Of a DNA stretch of 64,000 nucleotides, positions 32,312-44,784 are shown one piece after another. The DNA lies in NCBI GenBank assembly GCA_011947345.1, contig JAAVTG010000001.1:296361-360360 (forward strand). The letters run 5' to 3'. This stretch comes from Phytophthora quininea (taxonomy: Eukaryota > Oomycota > Peronosporomycetes > Peronosporales > Peronosporaceae). The notes below the pieces were generated by a model, which searched no databases, was not told the DNA's origin, and saw only the letters and a program-made list of their open reading frames with translations. The translations under genes were made by a program, and so were the position numbers. Numbering within the stretch: position 1 is the stretch's first letter; every line of letters starts with the position of its first letter.

Positions 32312-33433
32312 TACGCCGAACTTTGCGAGTCTTCGGGTCAAATGTGCAGTGTGCAAAACTTCGGGCGGACGACCTCGAGCAACAGCGAAGTTCGATCGAC
32401 GTCTTGTTTATACATTTCATCACGTTCGAAAGCACATCGAGGGCTTGATCGGGAGGAACGTGCGATTGAAACGATCAACACTTCCGATATTGCGAAAGAC
32501 CTTTAATGCCGTTATCGCTTTATTGGTTGGTTGGTGCGCAGGTCAATAAACTTCGGGGAAATGTTTTCCCGGTCGAGTTTTAACATTTCCGACGAATACT
32601 GGATCGAAAGACCACCGCCGAAACTTGCGCTAATGAAACGTTTGATCACACGTTTTCGGGCGAGACTCCTGCGCTCGGCGTTTTGGCGAGAACGATCGTG
32701 CCACCACATTGTTGTTGGCATCCAATCAAGCGGATACTGCGCCGACGCCAGCGCCATGAAATGTCGCCTGGATGCCTGGGCGGAACGCAGGCCATGGATT
32801 TGGCTCCTGGCGCAGGAACCTCCGCGCCACTCGTTCTCCTGCGACCATAATCCATTTTCGCGACCGTGTCCAGCTCGTCGACGCCGCTACCTGTACGTTG
32901 TCTCGACGGCGGACCACAACCAGGCGAAGGCACCGGATAGACACTCGAGAATGGGTCGTCACGATCCCCACGAGATGCATGTCTCCGAAACCGTGGCAAA
33001 GTGAGTCACGCGGCTGCGAGCTAGCAAAGCGCGGCGCGTTCCAACTACTAACACCGAGTATTCGATGTTGTTCTTGGTTGTCGCTAAGATACTGCTGCTG
33101 ACAGTAACAGCAGCTTCGGTTTGAGCACACGAAGAAACGAGATTTGATGGCACCCGAGACAAATCTTCCGTTGCTTGTGTCTGTACCATGTACTTCAGAT
33201 CGCTCTTGATCTCCACGCACGCGGTCTTGCTCCGGACACAGCTGCTGCGTACCCGATACGCCGGCAAGTACCAACGGCGAGCTGCCCACGGCGAATGGTG
33301 GACATCCATCTGCGCTGCGTAGCGAACACGCTCTTATTTGATAGTCTCAGCACTTGGATACGCTGCCACTTCTCATTTTGCCTTCCACCCCGCAGACCGA
33401 CAGTCGACGCCGACCGCAGCCCCCTGCCTCAAG
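32312..33433. other. Intergenic, no gene supported
   Basis: Open frames up to about 190 codons exist on both strands (for example 32726-33289), but they overlap one another, start without motifs, and show no signal peptide or family text. Confidence 0.45.
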
Positions 33434-33793
33434 ATGCGTCGGAATCAGCTCGTCTTGCTCGTCGTTTTCGCGTTCTGTGCCAGCGCCATTGCTGCCAGCA
33501 ACGTCGACACCACCACCACCACCAAAGACACTGGCAAGACCCACTCGTTCGCCTTCAAGGGCCTCGAGTCGTCCGCAGACAAGGAAGAACGCATCGCTGC
33601 CAACTTTGGCGGCGGCACTCCGTTCCTCGTCAACGCCCCAACTAGCAGCGAGACTCGTACGGCCGAAGACAAACCCAAGTACCCCAACGTCTGGGAGCGC
33701 GTCACGGCCTGGTGGGATGCAGCGTTCACAAAGACAACGACCACCAAAGACTCGACCAAAGCCAAGGACTCTGACCGTCGACTACGCCAGTGA
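33434..33793 (+). CDS. Small secreted EER/WW/RRLR protein (119 aa)
   Basis: The ATG at 33434 starts the signal peptide (MRRNQLVLLVVFAFCASAIA). KTHSFAFKGL stands where others have TTAP-SFSF, then DKEERIAANFGGG at about residue 49, a block GGGTPFLV shared with the 8796 copy, YPNVWERVTAWWDAAFTK and a final DRRLRQ. KR is replaced by DA after the Trp pair. Intact; distal end of the second sub-cluster, 230 bp from the TPP2 gene. Confidence 0.88.
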   Translation: MRRNQLVLLVVFAFCASAIAASNVDTTTTTKDTGKTHSFAFKGLESSADKEERIAANFGGGTPFLVNAPTSSETRTAEDKPKYPNVWERVTAWWDAAFTKTTTTKDSTKAKDSDRRLRQ

Positions 33794-34025
33794 AAAGCGT
33801 AGATATGAACTAAAATCAAGTAAACTAAGTTGTTATGAGCTATTGCTGGTGATCTTCAGCTGCATCGCCTTGAGTTTCTTCGTCCACTGCACTTGCCCCG
33901 CCTTCAGGTAGTTGAGGTCGTCTCCTTTCGTATGAATGCCTAGCACACAGGAATTTGTGCCAGAGTTTTACATCTGGCACACGTCGCAGATATCACTCGC
34001 AAAACTTTACCAAGATCTGCCGAGT

Positions 34026-37000
34026 ATGAAGAGCTTCCCGACTGCTTCGCTGCTCCCCAAGGAGGAGACTTTGGCCGACGCCTTCCTGCAGCGCTACCCG
34101 GACCACGATGGCCGCGACGCCGTGGTCGCCGTCTTCGACACGGGCGTGGACCCCGGCGCCGTCGGCCTGCAGCAAACGCCCGATGGTCGCCCCAAGATCG
34201 TCGACTTTGTGGATGCCACGGGAGCCGGGGACGTAGACACCTCGACGGTGCTGGAGACCACGGACGGGGCCCTGACACTGGCGGATGGCCGCGTGCTGAA
34301 GCTCAATCCGCAGTGGACGAGCCGAGACGGCAAGTTCCACGTGGGCAGCGTCGCAGGCTTCCACTTGTTCCCGGGGCCTCTGGTCACGAGACTCAAACAG
34401 GAAAGGAAGGAGAAGTTCGACGTGGATCAGAGAGAGGCCATTAACCACGTGCAGGAGCTGTTGGCTCAGTGGAATAAAGATAACGCGGCCACGACGGGGA
34501 CGTCGACAAGCTGCGAGATAAGAAGGACCTGCAGGCCAGACTGACGGCGTTGCAGGAGCTCAGCAAGAGCTACGAGGACCCAGGACCGATCTACGACGCG
34601 GTGGTTTTCCATGATGGCAACTGCTGGAGAGCGGCCCTGGACACCAAAGAGAGTGGGGATTTCACGGGCGTCAAAGCTCTGACAAACTTCCGAGACGAAC
34701 ACGAGTACGCGACGTTCTCGGACGAGTCGCAGCTCAACTATGTGCTGAATGTCTACGACGAGGGCAATACGCTCAGTGTGGTCAACGACGTCGGTGCCCA
34801 TGGGACGCACGTGGCGGGGATCGTGGCGGCGTATTACCCAGAGCAGCCGGAATGCAACGGCGTGGCGCCTGGAGCGCAGATCGTCGCGGTGAAGATTGGT
34901 GATGGTCGACTGGGGAGTATGGAGACGTCGTCGGCTCTGAGCCGTGCGATTTTGGCGGTCATGGACTCAAAGGTGGACATTGTCAACATGAGCTACGGGG
35001 AGTATGCGTCCCAGCACGACTACGGGCGGATTGTAGAGCTGAGTAACGAGCTCGTGAACGAGCACAATGTCACGTTTGTAGTTAGTGCAGGCAACAACGG
35101 CCCTGCGTTGGGAACGGTGGGTGCTCCGGGTGGCACAACTTCCAGCATGCTGTCGGTCGGAGCCTACGTCTCCCCAAAGATGATGGAGGGCGAGTACATT
35201 ATGCGCGACAACGATTTGTCCGGTATCGCCTACACTTGGTCATCACGTGGACCGACGTTTGATGGCGATCTTGGAGTCAACATCTGCGCTCCTGGAGCTG
35301 CCATCGCGCCTGTGCCCAACTGGACGCTCAACAAGAAGCAGTTGATGAATGGCACGTCCATGTCGTCCCCGAACTGTGCGGGGAACATTGCATTACTCGT
35401 CAGTGCGCTAAAGGCGAAAGGTATTGAGTACACACCGTACTCGATTCGTCGTGCGTTGGTGACCACTGCTGCCAAAGTGCCTAACGTGGAAGTCTACGCC
35501 CAAGGCAAGGGTCTTATCCAGGTACTGCCAGCGTTCGAGTACTTGCAGAAGAATGGCAACACCTTCGACGGAACTAAAAGTTCCCTCTACACTACGAGAT
35601 CAAAACCTCGTCTGGAAGTGGAGACGCTCGGGGCGTTTTCCTCCGCGATAGAGCTGATTTCTCCCACGACAGCACGGAGGTAGACGTCACAGTGATGCCA
35701 ATTTTCCATAAGAAGGCGAACCAGGACGACAAGGTCCACTTCGAGCAGCACGTGCGTCTGGTTCCTTCTGCGCGATGGATCGACGTCGGTCGCAGCTTGG
35801 CTCTGATGCAAAGCGGACGTGGATTTAAAGTGCTTGTTAACACCAAGTACTTGAGTGCTGGAGAACACTACGGTGAGATTGTGGCTTTCGATACGCAGAA
35901 CGAGGCTCGCGGGCCTCTGTTCACCATCCCTGTCAGTGTCATCAAGCCCGAGGACGTGTCATCGACTGTGCTTTACCAGCAAAAATTCCAACCTGGAAGC
36001 ATTTCACGTCGCTTCGTCACTCCTCCGTTGGGCGCTACGTGGGCGGACGTGGTTTTCTCTCGTGCCAGCTTAAATGGCGAGCGCGAGGTCGAGTCAAACT
36101 CGTCAGGCAAGCTCTACATGTTTGACGCGATCCAGTTCCAACCGTTTGTGCGTCAGAGTGAGTCATCATTCCACAAGGCTTTCTTCCTCAAACCTGGCGA
36201 TGAACTTGCGTTCAGTCTGGACCTCACCGGAGGGTTGACGACCGAGTTCTGCTTGGGTCAGTTCTGGAGTGCGCTCGGAGACTCGATCGTGCAGATTGAG
36301 ATCCGCTTCCACGGCATTAAGCCTGACCAGGAGGAGATCGTGGTCACGGGTGGAGAGGAATCGCACAAGGTGCTAGTGTCGACTTCTGTCGAGAGTGAAA
36401 AGCTGGCTCCGAAGGTGAGTTTTACCAAGTACGTGCAGCGTATTCGCCCAAATTCGGCGGAGATCTCGCCGTTGAGCTCCAGTCGCGACCAGTTCCCAGA
36501 CAAACGGCAAGTGTATCAGCTAGTCCTGACGTATCCTTTCACCAAGAAGGAAGCTGGGAAGGTGGTGCCGCGTTTGCCGTTGCTGAATGGGCGACTGTAC
36601 GAGTCTCCGTTTGAAGCGCAGCTCATGATGATCTTCGACGACAAGAAGCAATACCTGGGCTGCTCTGATGCGTACGGCGATGAGACTACACTGAAGAAAG
36701 GATCGTACGTCGTTCGTGCGCAAGTTCGTCACGAAGACGTCAGCAAGCTGGAAAAGCTCAAGCAAATGGTGCTCCTTCTGAAGCATGACATCAAGGAGGT
36801 CTCTGCCTCTGTCTTCGGTCACCAAGACGACGTCGCGTTGGGTGGCAAGCCGCTAGACAAGAAGAGCTTGCCTACTGGTAAGTACGTGCCCCTCTTCATC
36901 GGCGAGCCAGCTCACGACAAGCTCCCCGCTGGGAATGCTGTGGGCGATGTGCTAACCGGAAAGATTCACTTTGGCCAGAAGGACGGCGCCATCAAGGGGT

Positions 37001-37834
37001 AAGTTGAAGATTGTCTTTGCTTGTTAGAATGGTCTGCTAACCGTTTTGCGCAGGAGCGGCAGACGTCCAGGCGGCTTTGACATCACGTATGTCATTCCCC
37101 CAGCGCCAACTCCCGTCAAGGATCCGGAGCCGGAAGAGCCCAAGGACGAGCGGGACGAGGAGGAGATCGCGAAGGAAGCTGTCCGTGACTTGCTGCTAGA
37201 GCGCACCATGAAGCTCGTTGGCAAAAGTACCTTCTTGCCGGCCTGGCAAAGTCTGGTAGATCAATTCCCCAACCACTTGCCAGCGATGCAAGCGAAGCTC
37301 CACCACTTGGACGCTGAAGCCAACCGGTCGTCGCAGCTGACCGACGTCATCGCAGCAGCCGACGCTGTGCTCGCTCTCATCAAGCAGGACGAGTTGGCGC
37401 TCTTCTTCGGCACGAGAAGCGTCCCAGGAGATGCACCTGCTGCTGAGAAGAAGCTGCGGAAGGAGAAGGAGAAAGAGAAGGTCATTCTCGCCGATGCTCT
37501 CGCCCGTAAAGCTCGTGCAGAAGGCGACTCTGCCCAGTGGGAAAGTTTCCTCAAGACGTACGCTGGGCTGCAGAAGTGGGAAGACGTCGAGAAGCCGACG
37601 TATCTGTACGTCGCACTGCTGCACGATCGCCACTACGAAGCGCACGGTCTTGCCTTGCAACGTCTGCGCAAGGTGCAGGATTTGGAGCAGGCCGAGAAGA
37701 GCAAGATCATTGCGGACGACAAACTCGCCAAGGAGACCACCACCACCCTCGACGCCTTGCAATGGGGACACTGGGCCCACTACGAGGCCAAATGGGACCG
37801 CCGCCGCTCGCCGTCCTCCTACCGCATCTTCTAA
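34026..37834 (+). CDS. TPP2: Tripeptidyl peptidase II (subtilisin family S8)
   Basis: A giant cytosolic serine peptidase of about 1,250 residues that trims tripeptides from proteasome products. The catalytic triad is visible as VAVFDTGVDPGA (Asp), GAHGTHVAGI (His) and NGTSMSSPNCAG (Ser); the oxyanion Asn region reads VSAGNNGP. The long C-terminal half (FDITYVIPPAP and helical repeats) fits TPP2. I start at the ATG at 34026 (MKSFPTASLLPKEETL). Frameshifts at the G-run 34496 and the A-run 35576 are each mended by one base. A 55-bp intron (GTAAGT ... GCGCAG, 36999-37053) joins in frame. Confidence 0.92.
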
Positions 37835-38049
37835 GAAGGAAAACGTAGCTAGCAGCAGCAGAACCAAAGCAACCAAAGCATGCACAGCAGCAGACACCCG
37901 GATTCAAAAGCAACGAGGTGGTCAGAGAAGCGGGAAAGTACCGCATGCTGATTTCAAACTGTTGTAGCCATCGGTCCTTGGCCCTTCATTTCTTCTTTGG
38001 ACGCAAGACTCGCAGTCCCCACGGCGGCGAAGATCCAGGCGGGGCGAGG

Positions 38050-39627
38050 ATGTCCAAGATGGAAGTGTGCTCGCTGGTGGCGGAGTTCATCATCCCAGAG
38101 ATCGGGAAGCCATCTCGGAAGCGCTGGGCAACGTCGTGGGCTTCATCAAAGAGATGAAGGAGAACGAGGAAATCTGCCGCCGAGTCTACGAACGCATGAC
38201 GTTCGTGAACGAGGAGCTGTACAAGATCACGGACGAGACGGTGCTGCGGCAGAACCGAGTGCTGTTCATGTACGGCCGCACCATCGCCAACTTCCTCAAG
38301 TTCCTCAAGAAGCAGAGCCAGAAGAGTCTGCTCAAACGTCTCGGCAGCAACCGGAAGGTGGTGGCGGCCCTCCAGGACTTCCACTCGGACATGGACGAGC
38401 TGTTCAAGCTGCTCAACATTGCCCACATGGTGGAGATGCAGAAGTGGAAGGAGGTGTGGGAGGAGGACAGGAAGCGCATCAACCAGAAGATGGGGAGATC
38501 TTGGCCAACGGCCAGACCATCCACAGCGAAATCCAGAGCTCCGGGTCGACCCTGAAGGAAGGACTGGCCATGATCAAGTTCGAATTGGACCACAAAAAGG
38601 AAGAGAACGATCCGGAGCAGTTGAGACTCATGCAGAAGGCCTTCAAGAAGGTGGTGAGCACGTCCAAGGCGTCAGTGCCGCCTGTACCGGAATGGTTCAT
38701 CGCCAGCGACGACGTGGACTTTGATGACGACTTTTTGACTGCGGATCGTATGGGTCAGTGCACCGCGGAACGTGGGGACGAGGGGCCAAAGTGGTGATCA
38801 AATGTCTGCTGATGGACGATGAGCCTGCCATGAAGTCGTTCTTCAAGGAGGTGGAAGTCTGGCACAAGCTCAACAGTCCGCACGTGGTGAAACTGTTTGG
38901 AGCCTGCCACGTGAGCACGCCGGCCTTCTTCGTCTGTGAGGACGCCATCCACGGCAACTTTGCCGACTACTTTGAGAAGGACAAGAGCGAGATCTGGCGA
39001 CTGTTCTACGAGGCCGCTCTTGGCTTGGACTACTTGCACTCACAGAAGGTGGTGCATGGCGACCTGAAATGCAATAACTTCCTCGTGGGGACTGACGACA
39101 AGGCCAAAATCTGCGACTTTGGCTTCTCGTACATCCGTAGCCAGTCGGTTGGCTTGAGTGCAAAGGCGCAGACGGATACGATCCGATGGAAGGCACCAGA
39201 GTGTTTGATGCCGAGTGAAGAGGAGACTCCTGATGCAAACCACAACCCGAAATTCGCTTCGGATGTTTTCGCTTTTGGTATGTGCATTATCGAGGCGTTC
39301 TCCAACGAACCTCCGTACGGATTCGAGGACGATGAAGTGATCCTGGAAGCGAAGCTGGAGATGACGCCGTACGAGCGTCCGGAAGGGTTCAAGGACGACG
39401 AATGGGCGCTGGTCGAGAAGCTGTGTGATCCTGACTGGGAGAGCCGAATGAAGTTGCCAGAAGCGATTAAAGAGCTCAAGGTGTTCGCGGATCGCGAGAA
39501 GACCGCGACGCAGCAGGAGTCGCAGGTGTGCACGAGCTGCTCGAATGACATCCCAGTCGGCTTCAAGTTCTGCGGCAAGTGTGGCTTCCGGTTGGGAGAC
39601 GAACAACCACAGAGTGCAGCAGCTTGA
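38050..39627 (+). CDS. Protein kinase with N-terminal helical bundle and zinc-ribbon tail (kinase A)
   Basis: Residues 1-180 form a helical region (EEICRRVYERMTFVNEELYK, LGSNRKVVAALQDFHSDMDE) that recalls the four-helix bundle and brace of MLKL. The kinase domain has CGSYGSVHRGTWG (Gly loop), VVIKCL (Lys), HGDLKCNNFLV (catalytic loop, Asp present), CDFGFSYI and WKAPECL, so it should be active. The C-terminus carries CTSCSN and CGKCGF, a four-Cys zinc ribbon. Three one-base frameshifts (G-runs 38104 and 38492, T-run 38732) are mended by one base each. It converges with its paralogue kinase B, 105 bp away. Confidence 0.82.
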
Positions 39628-39731
39628 AGGAACTGGTAACGAGTGTTCGTACGCCATAGCAAGCATATCCAACTTTTAAATGAACGCGTGGATTGAATAC
39701 ACTCGAACTGTTGACATCTATCGAGACACTC

Positions 39732-41293
39732 TTATGCTGGAGGAGCGACTCGGTGTCCGCAGCTCCCACAGAAAGCATACTCGGCTGCCACCTTGGCCTT
39801 GCACTCCGGGCACTCGCGATCTGCATTGGCCAAAAGATTTCGCTCTGCCTCGCGGTCTGCAAACCGTTTGAGCTCTTCAATGGCAGTCGAGAGTTGAATT
39901 CGGCTCTCCCAGTCTGGATCGCAAAGTCTCTCGACCAACGCCCACTCGTCGTCTGCAAAGCCTTCCGGGCGCTCGTACGGCTGCATTTCGTACTTGGCCT
40001 CCATGATTTCCTCGTCATCGACGAATCCGTACGGAGGCTCGCCCGTGACGCCTTCGATAATGCACATTCCGAACGAGAAGACATCCGAAGCGAACTTTGG
40101 GTTGCGCGTGGCATCTGGAACGTCTTCACCACTCGGCATCAAGCATTCTGGCGCCTTCCAGCGGATCGTGTCGGTCTGGGCCTTGGCACTCAGCCCCACC
40201 GACTGACTGCGGATGTACGAGAAGCCAAAGTCCCCAATCTTGGCCTTGTCGTCGCTCCCCACCAGTATATTGTTGCACTTCAGGTCGCCATGCACCACCT
40301 TCGAGTGCAGGTAGTCCAAGCCCACTGCAGCCTCGTAGTACAACCGCCACACCTCGCTCTTATCCTTGCCGAAGAAGTCGACGAAATTGCCGTGGATGGC
40401 ATCCTCACACACAAAGAAGGCTGGCGTACTCACATGGCAAGCACCAAACAGTTCGAGCACGTGCGGATTGTTGAGTTTGCGCCACACTTCCACTTCCCTG
40501 AAGAAGGACTCCTTGGCCTGGTTGTCGTCCATCAGCAGACACTTGATCACCACTTCGGTGCCTCTTCCCCACGTTCCACGATGCACTGAGCCGTAGGTGC
40601 CGCACTCGGTCGTGTTCTTGGCCTCGAAATCCACGTCGTCACTCGAGATGAACCACTCGGGCGTGGCCGGCACCTTGGCCTTGGACTGGCTCACCACCTT
40701 TTGAACGTTCGCTTCATGGCCGCCAACGCGTTGCTCGAGTTCTCGTTGGCCTTGTGCTGGATCTCGAACTTGAGCATCGCGAGCCCTTCGACCAGATCTC
40801 CGTCGTTGTTCTTGATCGCCGTCTGGACGCGCTGCTGGTCCATGGCCATTTCCAGCAGCTTGTGCTCCTGGTTGCGGATGTCGCTCTCCCACTCCTGTCT
40901 CCACTTGGTCATCTCCTGGATGTGTACGAGGTTCAGCAGCTTGTACAGGTCATCGATGTCCTCGTTGAACTCCTGGATGGCCGCCACCACCTTGCGGTTG
41001 CTGGCCAGTCTCTTGATGAAGCTCTTGTTGGCCTGCTTCTGCAGGAAGAGCAGGAAGTTGGCGATGGTCTGGCCGTACTGGAACAGGATGCGGTTCTGAC
41101 GGACCGCCTCCTCGTCCGTCACTTTGGACAGCTCCTCGTTGACGAACTCGAGCCGCTTGCAGACGGACGAGCACATTTCCTCGTTCTCCTCGAGCTCTTG
41201 GCAGATTCCGTAGATCTTGGAGATGGAGTCGACGATGAGACTCCCGACGCCAGGGACGACGAATTGCGCCACGAGCGAGCAGACAGCGGCCAT
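39732..41293 (-). CDS. Paralogous helical-bundle kinase (kinase B)
   Basis: Same plan as kinase A: N-terminal helical bundle (EEMCSSVCKRLEFVNEELSK, LASNRKVVAAIQEFNEDIDD), kinase domain with CGTYGSVHRGTWG, VVIKCLLMDD, HGDLKCNNILV, GDFGFSYI and WKAPECL, and a C-terminal zinc ribbon (CPECKA, CGSCGH). Catalytic residues are intact. One frameshift, at the T-run 40699 on the plus strand, falls just before the linker and is mended by one base. The two genes are an inverted tandem duplicate with clearly diverged sequence, so the duplication is old. Confidence 0.83.
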
Positions 41294-41592
41294 GTTGGCT
41301 AAAGAGGGTGCGAGGGACTTGAGCGGCGGGAAGTGCGTTCAGGAATGAACACAAGGGATGAGGTGACGCATTTGGTACAAGCAGCTAAATGAACCCAAGC
41401 CCAGAAAGACGCAGCAGATCGCCATGAACCGGTAAAAGATACGATTGAGCGAGGAGGTGGAAGAAGGTGATATCGCCAGATGAAGAAAGGAGCATGCCGT
41501 TGAGATGGATATTCTGCTGGTGCAGATCGTGCTTTGGTGGTGGTCCGCAGGTGTGTGGCCGACTTGGACAGTACATCTCATATCCCACTCGT

Positions 41593-43261
41593 CTAGCACC
41601 CGCTGCCGCCGGCAATGCGCAGACACGAGGTCGAGTCCCAGAGCGAGAGCAAGTGGGTCATGATGGCCCAGCAGACCGAGAAGAGGAAGATGACGATCGC
41701 GGCCGTGCCGATCCACTTGCTGCTGCCTCCGCTCTGCTTCATGGCCTGCGCCTCGTGCTTCTGACGAGGCAGTAGGAACGCGAACACGATGGCCGCGACG
41801 TTGAAGAGGTAAGCGATGAGGTAGGCGTACGAGAGGTCCATGTGGACGGCGTGGTCGTCTCTCTTGAGCGCCTTCTGGCCGATCTCAAAGTAGCTGTCCA
41901 CCGACTTGGTGATCACCGTCCCGAACGGCTTGGCAGCGGCAGTGATGGAGCCCAAGAAGCCCATGGAGGTGGCCTCGCGACCAGGGTCAGCGATTTCGAC
42001 CATCGTGATGGTGGTGGCGTAGTCGACGAACTCCCCACAAAGTCCTCGAGCAGCGGCACGCCCAGCCAGAACCACTGGCTGCGGAAGACGTTCCAGATGG
42101 TGAAGTAGGTCGGGAAGGCGTCCACGAAGACGGCAAAGAGCTGCGAGAAGATGGCGAGGTACTGCCAATTCCACTGCAGCCCCCACTTCTTGATGGAGAA
42201 GAGCCCGGCAACGACCAGCAACTGACTCAGACAGGCAGCGATGCCGTCGTTGAGCGGAGTGACTCCAGCGTAGACGGACTGGATGTTGCTCGACGCCGTG
42301 ACGGACACGGAGGCGAAGATCTTGGTGAAGTAGCGGAACACGAACAAGCGGTAGAACGGCTGCTGCTGGATGACGCCGTAGAGTTCCCTGTAGAAGGTCA
42401 TGAGGGGCTTGGTCTGCTCCACCTCCTCCTCGGTCACGCAGAACCAGCAGAACGGGATCGTGACTAGACACGCCGCCGTGCAGATCCACATGATGCCGTT
42501 GAAGCCGATGGACCAGGAGAAGGTGCCGCCGTACTCGGTGCTGTTCAGGCACAGACCGGTTAGGAAAGCGGTGAAGATCGCCAGCGCGTTGCGGACCATG
42601 AAGACGTTGGTTTGGAGACGACCACGGATGTGCTCGGGCTCCTGCTGGGACAGCTCGATGAAGATGCCGTACGTCGGACCGTAGGCGATCACGGCGCCGA
42701 GGTTGGCGATCATGAAGAGGAAGATGAACTTGACACCGCGGTGCGGGGCGTCCGTGTGGACCAGCGCCAGTTGCTCCGGCGTCATGTCGGCCAGGTCGAT
42801 GTCTTCAAGGGACGAGTCCTCATAGTACGGCTCGCCGAGAGGAACCACCGCCATGATGAAGCACGCAATGAGAGCAACGCCCCAACCGAGGATCATGTAC
42901 GGACGACGACGGTAGCCAAATATGGGGTAGACATCCGACAAGGATGACAGGAACACACGCAGCACGCGCGGGATGTGGACAAGAGCCTTGGCAGTCGCAA
43001 CCAGAAGCCCCGACATGTACAGATAGTTGTTCATCACCGCGTACAGGATGCTGATGCTCATGCCGTAGACAATCGTGACGCAGCAGAAACTGACGAGCAC
43101 GCCGATGTTGCGCATCGACCAGATCGAAGGCGCGCCACCGGTCCGCAGAGTACGCTCTCAATGTCGCCATTGTCTTCTGGCGTCTTGAGGTCGAAGTAGT
43201 TTCCAGGATACTTGGAAGTCTTGGCGGAGGCTTCGGTCGGTGTCGGGGCTTGGGGGATCAT
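41593..43261 (-). CDS. Folate-biopterin transporter family (BT1) membrane protein
   Basis: A 12-helix major-facilitator-type protein of about 555 residues. After an N-terminal cytosolic tail come IGVLVSFCCVTIVYGMSISI, VLRVFLSSLSDVYPIFGYRR (the family's SD-PI-GYRR signature), PYMILGWGVAL, FVDYATTITMVEIADPGREA and a C-terminal LPRQKHEAQ loop. The family imports folates or pterins in protists and plants and is expanded in oomycetes. The ATG at 43261 opens MIPQAPTPTEAS. Frameshifts near 43125 and at the C-run 42033 break it; the second is mended by one base. Confidence 0.85.
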
Positions 43262-44784
43262 GGCGTGGCGAGTGGAGCGCAAAACCGAGAATGAGCGAAT
43301 CGACTAAGGAGAGTTTTGCCACCACTGGCCAAGAGTACAAGGTCGCTGCAGTCGTGGAGCCTGACATCCTCAAGTGGTGGTTGTACGACCACACTGTTTG
43401 CTGGTGGGGCGTGAGCAGACAACAGATAATCGGTTGGAAGGTGCACAAGTCTTGTTTGCTGCCCACGTGCCGCCGGCCTATAAAGTGACGACGGTGCTGC
43501 TTGGACATGGTCTGGCATCGATCAGGCGGGTACGCTCATGCTCACGGAGGAGCACTAACTAGTCCAAATGGTGTTAGCAATTGCCTGGTGTCAGTTCTCA
43601 TTGGTCCGAGGCTTACGCTTGGATCACAAGTTGACACGATATCCATCACGGCGCGGATCAAAGCTGATCATATGCATGGCAGCTTGCAATTCAATAGCCA
43701 CACCAAGTCGTCATGACGACGAACAGCCTGTGTTTATGAGCGCATCTCCATTTTTTGCAGCGTGAGAACCAAGCACCGCGCAAAAAGCTTAGTCGTTGAG
43801 CGGATAACGCGCGTGAGGCGGGGCGAGGACAATGCACCAATGTTATTGGCGGAAGGCAGCCGCTCACGTCACACAGCGGGTGAATTGATTGAGTTGGCTG
43901 ATCATCAGCGCTCGTCGGCCCTGTGCAAGTGGGGAATGCATTGCTGGCCGTCACACTACAGTGTCACGTGCCGTTGCTTTTACGAACTTGCCAGCACATA
44001 GGGAATTATACGACTCCAGGGGCGATATTTCCTTTCCGAGACTGGCACGACCCTGTGTGCGGGTGCGGGTGAACCTCAATGTCATCACCACGAGTGCTTT
44101 TCTTGCCGCTACAACGCACTCAGTCTCGGTTTTTCCACTCGTTAAATCCATCGTGTTCGTTCGCGGGAAGTGAATCAATAGTACATGAGTGCTGTTGCGC
44201 TACCCCGAGTTGATTGACAACGGTGTGCCAACTTTACATGAAAACAGAAGCCGAGACAGTCGCAAAAACAAAATGGCAATGGCCCGAACAACTCGAATCA
44301 CAAGGTCTTATCTCCAGCGCAGCTTCCAGAATTCCGGGGGCATTACCTTGGCTTGGCAAGTTCCTTACAAGTACGCGATTCTCATGTATTGAGCATTGCC
44401 CAGCCTCACAAAATCAACACCCCAACCTCGGCGATTGACAGATGTGCCTTGAATACAATGTCATCAAGCAACTGGGAAAGTAACACTCACGCAATGTTTC
44501 ATTTCTTCCTTACGAGGATCCGACCTACGTCTCAACTTCTCGACAGCAACATTTCATCTTCGCTGCCTTTGAAGCGTGCGTGGCTCACGCTCCGTTGGAC
44601 CCCTCGCTGGCAACACGCATTTCGGTTGTTATAGCGGCACTCGGCACCTCGAACACCGCGTGCACTGCTGCAGACAAACGGAGGAAATTAAACTAACAAC
44701 TCATCATCGAACGTACTGGGACCAAAAGCTTGGCCTTTTGGGTGATGGCGGTCTCCATCTCGGATACATCCATGGAACCACTAC
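43262..44784. other. Intergenic between transporter and Argonaute
   Basis: Only short frames without motifs. The left end of the inverted repeat begins near 44505, so the last 280 bp are the shared 3' flank of the Argonaute copies. Confidence 0.5.
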
